Assembly (NCBI GenBank): GCA_016124845.1
Contig: WGMW01000021.1
Span: 1-64,000, forward strand
Length of the DNA: 64,000 nt
Source: Flavobacteriales bacterium
GTDB taxonomy: Bacteria > Bacteroidota > Bacteroidia > UBA10329
Reading direction: 5' to 3'
A program made the position numbers and the translations under genes. The notes beneath the pieces were generated by a model. It saw only the letters and a list, made by a program, of their open reading frames with translations. It was not told where the DNA came from and did not search any database. Of this stretch, positions 1 through 8,119 are shown piece by piece. Numbering within the stretch: the first letter of the stretch is position 1; every line of letters begins with the position of its first letter.

Positions 1-2
1 GG

Positions 3-104
3 TGTTGGAGTACAGGCAACATAACAGATGAAATGGTGAATGAATATCTGGAGCATCACAGAAGGAGTGATGACAATGGCGGAAGCAATTTCATCATTGA
101 GTGA
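3..104 (+). CDS. IS200/IS605-type transposase, C-terminal fragment (cut by window edge)
   Basis: An open frame enters from the left edge and stops with TGA at 102-104. The visible 33 residues include WSTGNITDEMVNEYLEHH and end SNFIIE. This resembles the last helix of Y1 (HUH) TnpA transposases, where a tryptophan-containing segment is followed by 'vt.e.i..Yie.h'. The inverted repeats immediately downstream (107-165) fit the structured right end of such elements. The start and catalytic HUH and Tyr residues lie outside the window, so intactness cannot be judged. It could be another small protein with a similar tail; the family call is moderate. Confidence 0.55.
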   Translation, partial: CWSTGNITDEMVNEYLEHHRRSDDNGGSNFIIE

Positions 105-106
105 AA

Positions 107-165
107 GACGACTTTCAGTCGTCAATCAAACCTATGGACTTTTAGTACATAGTCGTTTAGTCCAT
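107..165. repeat. Subterminal inverted repeats, probable IS right end
   Basis: Two inverted repeats follow the transposase stop. A perfect 7-bp stem with a 3-nt loop spans 107-123 (GACGACT, TTC, AGTCGTC). A second 7-bp stem pairs 134-140 (ATGGACT) with 159-165 (AGTCCAT). IS200/IS605 elements are recognised through imperfect subterminal hairpins, so this may be the element's right end. It could also act as a terminator, but no clear T-run follows. The exact cleavage site cannot be placed without the left end. Confidence 0.45.
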
Positions 166-253
166 CATTAGAGAATGAGAGCCGTGTCGGCCAAGGTAAA
201 TTGCGGTTCCAAGGAGTTATCTTGTATTGGAAGTTTCCTTCTGTTCCATCACA

Positions 254-838
254 TCAGGTCAGCTTCTTCTTGCGCTGCTTCCACATGTGGCCGTAAAGTT
301 TTGGGAAGAAAACGAAGTAGGAGAGGGCCACGGCCGCAAGTGCCACATTGATAAGGTTGAACTCGAACGCCCGCCATTTCCAGAAGGTGAACATCACCAT
401 GAACTCACCTGTGACACCCAGCGGATAAAGCAGAATGAAGAACGTGTAGCGCGAAAAGGTGACAAAGCCAACATTCAATTTGAATATCTCAGTGAGGTAG
501 TACAACGCGCGGAGGATCTCGGTAATGCCCCACGCGATGCTCACCAAGGCAAAGCCCGAAAGCCAACCGGTTTCATGAAGCAGATCAGCTGGAATCCAGT
601 TGAGGATGAATACGATAAGGAGGCGCGAGAAGACCTGCATGGCCGTGAGAAGCCAATTGGCGCCTGCAATACCGATCACCGCATTCATGATCTCGAAGAT
701 GGCCAACGCTTGCGCGAACGTCAGCATCAATAAACTCTGCTCATCGAATGCCAGACCATGCAATAGTACATGGAACAGAAAGAGCGACCACGCCAGCAGC
801 GTGATGATGTTGAAAGCAATGAGCCAGACCTTCTTCAT
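254..838 (-). CDS. PTPLA/HACD-family 3-hydroxyacyl-CoA dehydratase-like membrane protein
   Basis: A 194-residue polytopic membrane protein with about six hydrophobic segments. It matches the eukaryotic-type PTPLA/Phs1/HACD family, which removes water from 3-hydroxyacyl-CoA in very-long-chain fatty acid elongation. Family landmarks are QALAIFEI (43-50), TAMQVFSR (65-72), WGITEILRALYY (103-114) and RYTFFILLYPLGVTGE (130-145). The last holds the catalytic Tyr/Glu pair seven residues apart, Y138 and E145. The basic tail KQRKKKLT would face the cytoplasm. It lies 21 bp downstream of the GH97 gene on the same strand and may be cotranscribed, though no metabolic link is obvious. The substrate in a bacterium is unknown. 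The family call is strong; the activity is inferred. Confidence 0.85.
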   Translation of the reverse strand: MKKVWLIAFNIITLLAWSLFLFHVLLHGLAFDEQSLLMLTFAQALAIFEIMNAVIGIAGANWLLTAMQVFSRLLIVFILNWIPADLLHETGWLSGFALVSIAWGITEILRALYYLTEIFKLNVGFVTFSRYTFFILLYPLGVTGEFMVMFTFWKWRAFEFNLINVALAAVALSYFVFFPKLYGHMWKQRKKKLT

Positions 839-859
839 ATTATCTGGTTGATGGATGCC

Positions 860-2818
860 CTAAGTTCCTGATTTTCTGATAACCGCTACCCAACCGCCAC
901 CTTCGGCCATCGATATCACATATTTCATGGTAGGAACAATGCTTGTCTCTTTGAAGTATTCGTAGCTCGAACCGTTCTTCCGCGTGTCCTCCGCATCGCG
1001 CCAAAGCTCCATTTCATACTGTCCACTACCGAGGAATGCAAGGTCGATGCTGATGGTCTGGCCAACGGCTCCCGTCATGCCGCCAATGAACCATGTATCG
1101 CCTTTTCTTCGTGCCAATAGAATGTGTTCTCCGACCTTGGCATCAAGCACAATGGTCTCGTCCCAGGTTGTGGGTACTGCGGCCAGGAATTTCATGCACT
1201 CAGGTTCCTTTTCGTAGGCGGTGGGTGCATCGGCCAACATCTGCAATGGGCTTTCAAAAACCACATATTTGGCCAACTCGTGGCAGCGGGTGCCTATGCT
1301 TTTCGGATGCTTGAAATTGCCATGATGCTTCTTCGGGTTGCCGATATTCTCCATGGCACCGGGAGTGTAGTCCATCGGCCCGGCAAGCATGCGGGTAAAT
1401 GGAAGCGTCACATCATGCGTAGGCGTGATGGCGCTGCTCCATTTGTTCCATTCCAATCCGCGCACACCTTCAAAGGTCAGCACGTTCGGGTAGGTGCGTT
1501 GCAAACCTTTCGGGCAATGGCTTCCATGAAAATCCACCAGCATTTTGCGGGCGGCAGCTTCCTTGGCCACTTTCTCATAAAAAGCGATCATCTCCTGATC
1601 GTTCCGCATCATGAAGTCCATTTTAATGCCCGCAATTCCCCAATCGGAAAACTGCTTGAAAGCATCGTCAAACTGCGATTCGAGGGTTTTCCAAACCACC
1701 CAAAGGATCACATTCACATTCTTCTCCTTGCCGTAGCGCACCAGTTCGGGGATGTCAATTTCCTCTTTCACCTTCAGTAGATCGCCCAATTTGTACCAGC
1801 CTTCATCCAGCACGATGTATTCGAGACCGTTCTTCGAAGCAAAATCGATGTAGTATTTGTAGGTCTGCGTGTTGAGGCCGGGTTTGAAATCCACACCTTC
1901 CAGTTGTAGCGCATTCCACCAGTCCCACGCCACTTTACCGGGTTTTATCCATTCGGTATCAATCATTTCCGTTTCGGAGGCAAGCAACCAAGGCAGATTC
2001 GAGGCAAAAAGTCCTTCCTCATCATCCGCAATGGTGAACACGCGCCAAGGATAGCTTCGGTTGCCATTGGTGCGAGCGATCCAATTGTGCTTGAATGCAG
2101 CCATCTCGAAACGGTCGAAAAACTTGATCTCTGAGGCTGGGTACGGTGGATGAATGCCTTTGTAGCCACCTTCGCCATCTGTTTTCAGATACAGACCGGG
2201 ATAGTCGTGCAGATCCGTCTCCGTGAACATGATGAACGTGCCATTGTCGCGTTTCCATAATACGGGAAGGCTTGCTTTTTCACCTTTCCGCAATTGCATG
2301 CTACTGGTAGGAATGAATTTCTGCTCGTTGCTGGAGTAGAAGGACGTTTCCTTCGGATACCACACTTCGGGGTCGGTGGTCAGTTCAAAACCCATCATTT
2401 CCTCTTTGATGGTCACTTCCTGTTCGAATGAGGTGCGAAGACGATAGCTGAAGCCTTCATCATAACATCGGAAATCGATGCTCAGGCCGCTTTCAAACTC
2501 CAAGGAAAGTTCGTTGTAGCCTTCATGTATCTCGCTTGAGCGGTACGGTACAATGGGTTTCACGATTCTGTCAACCGAATTGGTGCTCGACTTGGCATCG
2601 AATTCCTTGTGCCCCAAACGGTTCTTTTTGCCGATCAGGAGTCCCATCGGCTTTCCGTACATGATCAATTTCCCACGGTAATACAACCGATAGACCGTGT
2701 TAGCGCTGACCAGGATCTCCACTTTGATGTCTCCATCTGGAGACTTGAGAAAATATTCTTGCGCCCTTCCTGTGAAAGCTGCGAGAATGATGGCAAGCAA
2801 AATGAGCGTTCGCTTCAT
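860..2818 (-). CDS. Glycoside hydrolase family 97 protein (exported alpha-glycosidase)
   Basis: A 652-residue protein. The ATG at 2818 is preferred because it begins a signal peptide (MKRTLILLAIILAAFTGRAQ); the open frame continues further upstream without a better start. The N-terminal beta-sandwich (about 20-270) is followed by a (beta/alpha)8 barrel with GH97 landmarks: WDWWNA, GLEYIVLDEGW, AGIKMDFMMRNDQ, LVDFHGSHCPKG and LTFEGVRGLEWNKW. GH97 contains inverting alpha-glucosidases such as SusB and retaining alpha-galactosidases. The Asp in KMDF (residue 401) sits where the retaining enzymes carry the nucleophile, which favours the retaining group. The enzyme probably acts in the periplasm on alpha-linked oligosaccharides. 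No SusC/D pair is adjacent, so this is not a classic polysaccharide utilisation locus. Confidence 0.93.
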   Translation of the reverse strand: MKRTLILLAIILAAFTGRAQEYFLKSPDGDIKVEILVSANTVYRLYYRGKLIMYGKPMGLLIGKKNRLGHKEFDAKSSTNSVDRIVKPIVPYRSSEIHEGYNELSLEFESGLSIDFRCYDEGFSYRLRTSFEQEVTIKEEMMGFELTTDPEVWYPKETSFYSSNEQKFIPTSSMQLRKGEKASLPVLWKRDNGTFIMFTETDLHDYPGLYLKTDGEGGYKGIHPPYPASEIKFFDRFEMAAFKHNWIARTNGNRSYPWRVFTIADDEEGLFASNLPWLLASETEMIDTEWIKPGKVAWDWWNALQLEGVDFKPGLNTQTYKYYIDFASKNGLEYIVLDEGWYKLGDLLKVKEEIDIPELVRYGKEKNVNVILWVVWKTLESQFDDAFKQFSDWGIAGIKMDFMMRNDQEMIAFYEKVAKEAAARKMLVDFHGSHCPKGLQRTYPNVLTFEGVRGLEWNKWSSAITPTHDVTLPFTRMLAGPMDYTPGAMENIGNPKKHHGNFKHPKSIGTRCHELAKYVVFESPLQMLADAPTAYEKEPECMKFLAAVPTTWDETIVLDAKVGEHILLARRKGDTWFIGGMTGAVGQTISIDLAFLGSGQYEMELWRDAEDTRKNGSSYEYFKETSIVPTMKYVISMAEGGGWVAVIRKSGT

Positions 2819-2943
2819 GCAATTCTGAATTAAGCCGCCAAGTTGCCGAATTGTTGTGAACTGCGCCAATTGCGGGCAACATTAATAATGAAGTATCTCT
2901 CATATCGGTCTTTTGACGGGTTATTCCGTTGCGAACTTTGAGT

Positions 2944-2951
2944 TACTTTCG
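2944..2951 (+). promoter_or_regulatory. Putative -7 box next to the start codon of the gene at 2957
   Basis: TACTTTCG resembles the Bacteroidota -7 consensus TAnnTTTG and lies only 5 nt before the ATG at 2957. No well-spaced TTG -33 element is visible. If used, the transcript would be leaderless or nearly so. This is inference from motif and position. Confidence 0.35.
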
Positions 2952-2956
2952 GCCGC

Positions 2957-4309
2957 ATGAAACACCTTTGCACCATTCTTTTCTGTGTAGCTGCAAATTC
3001 ACTTTTCGCGCAGGGAAGTCTGAATATCGATTCGCTTTTCAATTGGCAGGATTCGACCATCATTCCTTCCACGGCACACAATAATCGCTACAACGAGATA
3101 TGGGGCTACGCCAAGAATGGGAAGGAGTATGCCATCATTGGCAGCTCCAAGGGCACGCACATTTTTGATGTGACGGTTCCGGCCGAGTCGGAGCAGGTGG
3201 TTTTCATTGAAGGGAAAGTAACTGGCTCAACGGTGGTTCATCGCGACTTCCATGATTTTGATGATTGTCTCTACATGGTTTCCGATGAGGGAAATGCCTC
3301 CTTGCAGATAGCCGACCTTCGTTTCTTACCCGATTCGGCACCGTTGGTTTATGACAGCGGGGAGCTGTTCCCAAGGTCGCACAATATTTTCATCGATAGT
3401 TCCAGCGCACGGATGTACGTGTGCGGTGGACCACTGCTGTTTGCCGTTTTCTCGTTGGCCGATCCGACCTCACCAACGCTATTGCTCAATTGTCCGTTGG
3501 ATGTTCCGTTCTGGGGACCGATCGGTTATGTACACGACACCTACGTGCGTGGCGATACGGCCTATCTGAATGCAGGAACCAACGGACTTTTCGTGGTCGA
3601 TTTCCATGACATCAACAACCCTGTAATGATCGGTTCCATGGATGTGTACCCGCAGAGTGGCTACAACCACAGCGGTTGGCTCATGGCCGACAAACCGTAC
3701 TATGCCTTGGCCGATGAAACATTTGGGAAGGACGTAAAGATCGTGGATGTGTCCGATATGGCCGATCTGCATGTGGTGGACACCATTACCTCTGGCGTGG
3801 ATGAGAACTCCATTCCTCACAACCTTATATATAGGGGAGATCAGTTGTTCATCTCATACTACTTCGATGGACTGTACATGTTCGATTGTTCTGACCCGAC
3901 CCACCCACAGTTGGCGGGGTTTTACGATACATCCACCGAACCGCATGTCAATGGACTGTACCGTGGTTGCTGGGGCGTTTATCCGCTGTTGCCTTCGGGG
4001 CATATTCTTGCGTCCGACATGCAGACGGGGCTTTGGGTCTTCGGTTCCAACTTGGTTGCTGGCGTCAACGAGCCATCCAAAGATGCAACAAAGGACTTGA
4101 CCGTATATCCCAATCCGGTGGAGAATGTACTTCATCTTGGAAAAAACTACACCAACATCCGTTATCGTATTTCCGACATGGCGGGTAGAGAGGTGATGCA
4201 CGGGAAGAGTATTGGAACCATCGATGTGTCGGAACTTGGAACAGGTATCTACGTGATCACCGTACTTGCTGACGATGCAACTCTTCAGAGCCGCTTCTTT
4301 AAGCGTTAA
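2957..4309 (+). CDS. Choice-of-anchor B family secreted protein with T9SS type A sorting domain
   Basis: A 450-residue secreted protein with a signal peptide ending near LFAQG (about residue 20). The central 330 residues carry beta-propeller-like repeats with LVIVD-type strands such as GTHIFDVTVP, LFVVDFHDINNP, VKIVDVSD and LYMFDCSDPTHP. They also carry the family pattern VVHRDFHDFDDCLYMVSDEG. The last 75 residues form a type A T9SS C-terminal domain (VYPNPVENVLHLG ... GTGIYVITVLADD ... FFKR), which directs export through the outer membrane and surface attachment or release. The biological role of choice-of-anchor B proteins is unknown. It is a single gene, divergent from the GH97 gene with 138 bp between starts. 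Confidence 0.88.
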   Translation: MKHLCTILFCVAANSLFAQGSLNIDSLFNWQDSTIIPSTAHNNRYNEIWGYAKNGKEYAIIGSSKGTHIFDVTVPAESEQVVFIEGKVTGSTVVHRDFHDFDDCLYMVSDEGNASLQIADLRFLPDSAPLVYDSGELFPRSHNIFIDSSSARMYVCGGPLLFAVFSLADPTSPTLLLNCPLDVPFWGPIGYVHDTYVRGDTAYLNAGTNGLFVVDFHDINNPVMIGSMDVYPQSGYNHSGWLMADKPYYALADETFGKDVKIVDVSDMADLHVVDTITSGVDENSIPHNLIYRGDQLFISYYFDGLYMFDCSDPTHPQLAGFYDTSTEPHVNGLYRGCWGVYPLLPSGHILASDMQTGLWVFGSNLVAGVNEPSKDATKDLTVYPNPVENVLHLGKNYTNIRYRISDMAGREVMHGKSIGTIDVSELGTGIYVITVLADDATLQSRFFKR

Positions 4310-4425
4310 GGCCAAGCTGTTCCGCTTACAGACTTTTATCAGTTTTTTCAACGACCGAGGTCACAGTTGGTCATAGTGATGTGGGGTTACTTCGCTTCCA
4401 GAAGTTAATCATTAAAAACACCATC

Positions 4426-4821
4426 ATGACAACAACAACTGCCCCCAAAAAACACATTGACGAACTGCATTTCGAGCATCGCGTGTGGACGAATAATATG
4501 AAGTTCTATCTGGATGAGCTTCTGATCTTTGAAAACCGATTGGGTGAACTTGTTCAGAAGAACAGTAAAACGGAAGTAACGGCTCAGATAGAGCATTTTC
4601 AGAATCAGTTTATCCGTCAGCGAGAAGTAGCAGAAGAGTTGATCAGCAAATGTGGAGATCACGAGAAGTTTCTTGCCAATCAGGCAAAAGACCATCCAAT
4701 TGCCATTGATCATGTGCTGTTTGCCGACCATACCAAATTGCGTGAAGAGGTGAACACGTACGAAAAACTTTACCGCGAATTGAAGGATGAGTTCATGGCT
4801 TTCGTGGCCAAGTGGATGTAA
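4426..4821 (+). CDS. Conserved hypothetical helical protein
   Basis: A 131-residue, mostly alpha-helical cytoplasmic protein with no signal peptide or membrane segment. I chose the ATG at 4426 (MTTTTAPKKHIDELHFEHRV); the in-frame GTG at 4381 would add a 15-residue extension with no domain-like features. It has His and Glu spaced along long amphipathic helices (HIDELHFEHRVW, LREEVNTYEKLYRELKDE), suggesting a small helical bundle or coiled coil. It sits 14 bp upstream of the next gene and is surely cotranscribed with it. The function is not recognised. A hemerythrin-like or stress role is only a guess. Confidence 0.75.
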   Translation: MTTTTAPKKHIDELHFEHRVWTNNMKFYLDELLIFENRLGELVQKNSKTEVTAQIEHFQNQFIRQREVAEELISKCGDHEKFLANQAKDHPIAIDHVLFADHTKLREEVNTYEKLYRELKDEFMAFVAKWM

Positions 4822-4822
4822 T

Positions 4823-4829
4823 AAAGGAG
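4823..4829 (+). promoter_or_regulatory. Strong Shine-Dalgarno site AAAGGAG
   Basis: AAAGGAG ends 6 nt before the ATG at 4836. This decides the start of the downstream gene over the in-frame ATG at 4812. Such a strong site stands out because most genes in this window show none. Confidence 0.7.
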
Positions 4830-4835
4830 CCAGCC

Positions 4836-5207
4836 ATGAAGTTGCACATAGACGACAAGCGGATCATCTCCGCTATTCAGGAGGAATTCAGCAAAGGCTT
4901 CCCTTATCTGAAGATCGAATTCTTCAAGAAGCCGCATGAAGCAGGTGAGACTTCTGCAAAAGAAGACATGCTGCCAACCGATTCTCCGATTGGAAAGTGG
5001 AGAACTGCACACAATGAGGGAGAGCTTACCATCACAAAAGACTCAACGGTGGCTGAAGTGGAGAGCGGTTTCCAAGAGAAATTCGGGATAGCGGTTCAGG
5101 TTTTTCGCAGATCGGGAAAGGTTTGGCTGGAGACTTCTGCAACCGATGGTTGGACGCTTTCCGAGCAGAACGATCAAGCAGCATTTATGGAACAGGAAGT
5201 TGGCTAA
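4836..5207 (+). CDS. Conserved hypothetical protein (small, ubiquitin-like or ferredoxin-like fold?)
   Basis: A 123-residue soluble protein beginning MKLHIDDKRIISAIQEEF, with a start fixed by the AAAGGAG site. Visible blocks are FPYLKIEFFKKPH (about 20-32), a variable linker, GELTITKDSTVAEVESGFQEKFG and VQVFRRSGKVWLETSATDGWTLSEQN near the C-terminus. I recall similar Bacteroidota proteins of unknown function but cannot name the family. It is the second gene of a two-gene operon with the helical protein at 4426 and is followed by a terminator. No catalytic motif is visible. Confidence 0.8.
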   Translation: MKLHIDDKRIISAIQEEFSKGFPYLKIEFFKKPHEAGETSAKEDMLPTDSPIGKWRTAHNEGELTITKDSTVAEVESGFQEKFGIAVQVFRRSGKVWLETSATDGWTLSEQNDQAAFMEQEVG

Positions 5208-5251
5208 CGCCAACGGAACGCTCAAGGGTTGGATGGTGCCCTGACGTTCCC

Positions 5252-5284
5252 GCCCCTTCTCGAAAGAGGAGGGGCTTTCTTTTT
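5252..5284 (+). terminator. Rho-independent terminator
   Basis: A 10-bp stem (GCCCCTTCTC at 5252-5261, GAGGAGGGGC at 5266-5275, one G-U pair) with a GAAA loop is followed by TTTCTTTTT. It lies 44 bp past the stop at 5207 and ends the 4426-5207 operon. Confidence 0.85.
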
Positions 5285-5435
5285 GCGTGCAATCGATCAC
5301 AGTAATGATCGAGAAGATACTCGTTGGCTTATCGTAATCCACTCCAGAAAATGTACGTCCGATACTTCTCAGCGATAGAAATCAACACTTTCAAGGAGAA
5401 AGTGTGTGTGATTTTGGGAAATTCCGGAAAAGAGA

Positions 5436-6068
5436 TTATTGACAGAGGTCTGGCCAATCAGTTTTAGCCCGGGAATAACCAAGGTCCAATGATTTTCTCA
5501 GATCTTGGCAGCCACCTCCATTGTCTTCCATAAAGCGCTTAAGATGCCCCCGATGATAAAGCGCTTCTGCCAAGCGCGATTTCATGTATTCAGCCTTGCT
5601 TCCCTCGATCTTGGATCCTTCATAATCGGCCAGAACCTTTTTGATAGATGCCTTGTACTCGTGCATTTCCACCAGATTCTCCGCTATTTCCACCGCACGG
5701 TTGTAATCTTCCATGGCAGCAGGAAACTCGATCTTCTGGAATTTGATGCCACCACGTCCAACATACGCTTCTACAAAGTTCGGATCAACCTCAATGGCCT
5801 TGTCAAATTCGGCCTGCGCTTCATCATACTTGCGCTGCTCTTTCAGCGTAAGCGCCAGATCGTAGCTTTTGGCTGCTTCTTCGTATGGGGTCATGGCCGG
5901 AGGAGCATCGGTGGTATCGGAAGCAGCTTTGGCCTTGGCTTTGGCCGCAGCGATCTTCTCTTCCTTGGTCATAGACGACTCGGGCTTCTCCGAACCTGCG
6001 GTTCCAGCTTCTTGAGCGTGCAGCGATACACAACACAGGCAGAAGAGCAATAGATAAACGTATCTCAT
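5436..6068 (-). CDS. Exported TPR-repeat protein
   Basis: A 210-residue protein. The ATG at 6068 starts a signal peptide (MRYVYLLLFCLCCVSLHAQ); the longer frame back to 6143 adds a non-signal extension. A low-complexity region follows (KEEKIAAAKAKAKAASDT). Then come TPR-like helices, AKSYDLALTLKEQRKYDEA / FDKAIEVDPNFVEAYVGRG and FQKIEFPAAMEDYNRAVEIA. The end (GHLKRFMEDNGGGCQDLRK, DLGYSRAKTDWPDLCQ) is the Sel1/TPR tail common in Bacteroidota, where two Cys may form a disulphide. It probably acts as a periplasmic protein-interaction module. The partner is unknown. Confidence 0.85.
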   Translation of the reverse strand: MRYVYLLLFCLCCVSLHAQEAGTAGSEKPESSMTKEEKIAAAKAKAKAASDTTDAPPAMTPYEEAAKSYDLALTLKEQRKYDEAQAEFDKAIEVDPNFVEAYVGRGGIKFQKIEFPAAMEDYNRAVEIAENLVEMHEYKASIKKVLADYEGSKIEGSKAEYMKSRLAEALYHRGHLKRFMEDNGGGCQDLRKSLDLGYSRAKTDWPDLCQ

Positions 6069-6170
6069 CAAAACTCCAATTGCGGTGCAAGATAGTATTC
6101 TTGCCTTTAATAACGTGGATGCCGAAAATTTGGGATTACACAATTTTTAACAACCGATATTTGATAAACC

Positions 6171-6962
6171 TCAGTTGCTTTTTTCCTTCTTCGAAGCTTC
6201 AAAAGAACGTTGTTTGTTCAGAATGGCAACGGTCAGTTCGTATTCGGTGTACCGATAGATCTGATCCTCTGAAAAGTTGCAATAGTCCATGAACTCGTGC
6301 AGCTCGTCTCCTTCGTAGCCAGTTATTCGATTAACGACCTCATCGTTGAACTTCTGATAGTTGTAACGATGCTTCTCTTGCTGCGCCTCCAAACGGTGCA
6401 ATTCCTGCCGTGCCTTGGCCTCTTTGCTCAGGTTTCCGTAGATGAATGAAGCAGGGTTGAGAAGGTATTTCGCCTTTTTGATCTCCTGTGCATCTTCGGT
6501 TACGGGAATGGTTCGCGGGTCTTTCGGTGGAGCTTTGATACCCACGATCTTCACCGTTCCGTCATCGGTTTCCAGATCCATGAAGCGGTCTCGGAACTGT
6601 TCCTTGGTGCCGAATGGGTTCACTTCCACTTCCAAGAGCTGATAATCGCGCGGGGAAAGCCGTACCTCAATGTAGTCGGCCTCCATTTCCTTTTGGGTAA
6701 TGATGAGGGCTTTGCTGTGATACCCGATGGAGCTGAACACCAGACTGTCGCCCAGATCTACCGGAACTTTGAAAGCTCCTTCGGGCGAAGTGATCGTGGC
6801 GAGTGAATCGGTCAGATTGAGAACGTGCACCGCAGGAACGGGGGCGGAAGTGAGATTGTTTTTGATGATACCTCCAAGCAGAACGCGATCCACATCGCGG
6901 TTCTGCGCTTGGGCAGAGCCGAAATACAACAGCACCATTCCGAGATAAAGAAGTTTCCTCAT
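6171..6962 (-). CDS. Exported protein with CarboxypepD_reg-like domain
   Basis: A 263-residue protein from the ATG at 6962; an upstream GTG three codons earlier is less likely. A signal peptide ends at SAQAQ. Residues about 28-110 form a carboxypeptidase-regulatory-like beta-sandwich: GGIIKNNLTSAPVPAVHVLN, TSPEGAFKVPV, LVFSSIGYHSKALI. The remainder is charged and helical (LSKEAKARQELHRLEAQQEK), a layout typical of Bacteroidota envelope proteins of unknown function. It may be cotranscribed with the TPR gene 102 bp downstream. There is no catalytic signature. Confidence 0.8.
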   Translation of the reverse strand: MRKLLYLGMVLLYFGSAQAQNRDVDRVLLGGIIKNNLTSAPVPAVHVLNLTDSLATITSPEGAFKVPVDLGDSLVFSSIGYHSKALIITQKEMEADYIEVRLSPRDYQLLEVEVNPFGTKEQFRDRFMDLETDDGTVKIVGIKAPPKDPRTIPVTEDAQEIKKAKYLLNPASFIYGNLSKEAKARQELHRLEAQQEKHRYNYQKFNDEVVNRITGYEGDELHEFMDYCNFSEDQIYRYTEYELTVAILNKQRSFEASKKEKSN

Positions 6963-7080
6963 TGGTTTCACAAAGTACGGATATTCGGTTGGAAGGATAA
7001 CCGTGCCAAACCTATGGAATCCTGATAATAATTGTTAATGCTGTTGGCATTTTGCAATTTCGGGACTTCAATCCCAGAAC

Positions 7081-8097
7081 ATGCCGAACACATTATATAC
7101 TGTATCTCCCAACGGGGACGATTCGAAGGAAACGTTGGTCTCGCGCATTGCCAGCGAGAAGAATTCCCTGAAACAGGAACTGTTGAAGAACGGAGCCATC
7201 ATGTTCCGTGGGTACAATATCCGCACACCCGAAGATTTTGAGGCAGTGGCCTTGGCCTTGGAGCCTGGACTTCAGAACAATTACGCAGGGACTTCGCCAC
7301 GAAACAGTCGAACCAAGTTTGTGCATTCGGCCAGTGAGTTGCCAGGGCATTACCCCATCATGCAACATTGCGAGATGAGCTTTCTGCCAACGGCACCACG
7401 CTACCTGTTCTTCTTCTGCTACGTGGAACCAAAAGATGGAGGCGAGACGCCCATTTGTGATTTCCGCAAGGTGTATGAGCAGATGGATCCAAAAATCCGA
7501 AGAGACTTTGAGGAGAAAGGTGTGCGACTCATCCGTAACTACACGGGGCCAAACTCCAAGTCAAGGAACGATGTCTACCAACTCAAAAAGTGGGATGAGC
7601 TATTCAAGACAACCGACCACGAAAAGGTGGAAGAGGAGTGCAAGAAGAATGATCTACATCCAACATGGTTGCCGGATGACCGTCTCCGTTTGGTGAATGA
7701 CCGCCCTTCGGTACAGAAACATCCCGAAACGGGTGAGATGGTGTGGTTCAATCACCTTCAGGTCTTCCATCGCGAAGCGGCTGCCATCGAATATGAACAC
7801 ATTTATAAACGCAGAGGCGATTTCTTTTCGCTGCGCTATCTGGTAGCGCTGAAGACCATCACGTTCTTCAAGCGCATCTTCAAGAAGACAGAGGACGAGG
7901 CCATGCACATGGTCTTTGCCGATGGAAGTGAGATTCCGCGTTCGTATGTGGAGCACGTGGAAAAACTCATTTGGGACAACCTTGTGGCCACCCCATGGAA
8001 ATTGGGAGACGTGCTGATGATCGACAATTTCAGCACCTCGCACGGCCGTTTGCCATACAAAGGCCCACGCGACATTCTGGTGGCCTGGAGCGCCTGA
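7081..8097 (+). CDS. TauD/TfdA-family Fe(II)/2-oxoglutarate-dependent oxygenase
   Basis: A 338-residue soluble protein of the TauD/TfdA clavaminate-synthase-like fold. Iron ligands are visible as H96-x-E98 (QHCEMSF) and distal H321 (TSHGRLPYKGPR). The 2-oxoglutarate-binding Arg is probably R330. Other landmarks are KNGAIMFRGYNI near the N-terminus, PRYLFFFCYVEPKDGGETPICD and GDVLMIDNFSTSHGR. The length and the HxE variant match SyrP-like members that hydroxylate amino acids or natural-product intermediates rather than taurine. It stands alone, so the substrate is unknown. Family assignment is firm; substrate is not. Confidence 0.9.
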   Translation: MPNTLYTVSPNGDDSKETLVSRIASEKNSLKQELLKNGAIMFRGYNIRTPEDFEAVALALEPGLQNNYAGTSPRNSRTKFVHSASELPGHYPIMQHCEMSFLPTAPRYLFFFCYVEPKDGGETPICDFRKVYEQMDPKIRRDFEEKGVRLIRNYTGPNSKSRNDVYQLKKWDELFKTTDHEKVEEECKKNDLHPTWLPDDRLRLVNDRPSVQKHPETGEMVWFNHLQVFHREAAAIEYEHIYKRRGDFFSLRYLVALKTITFFKRIFKKTEDEAMHMVFADGSEIPRSYVEHVEKLIWDNLVATPWKLGDVLMIDNFSTSHGRLPYKGPRDILVAWSA

Positions 8098-8119
8098 TTT
8101 GGCTGTGTTCTTATCAGGG

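Noticed and set aside
2913-2915. TTG as a -33 element for the gene at 2957
   Set aside because: Spacing to the -7 box is 28 nt, too long; the other TTG at 2929 is too close (12 nt).
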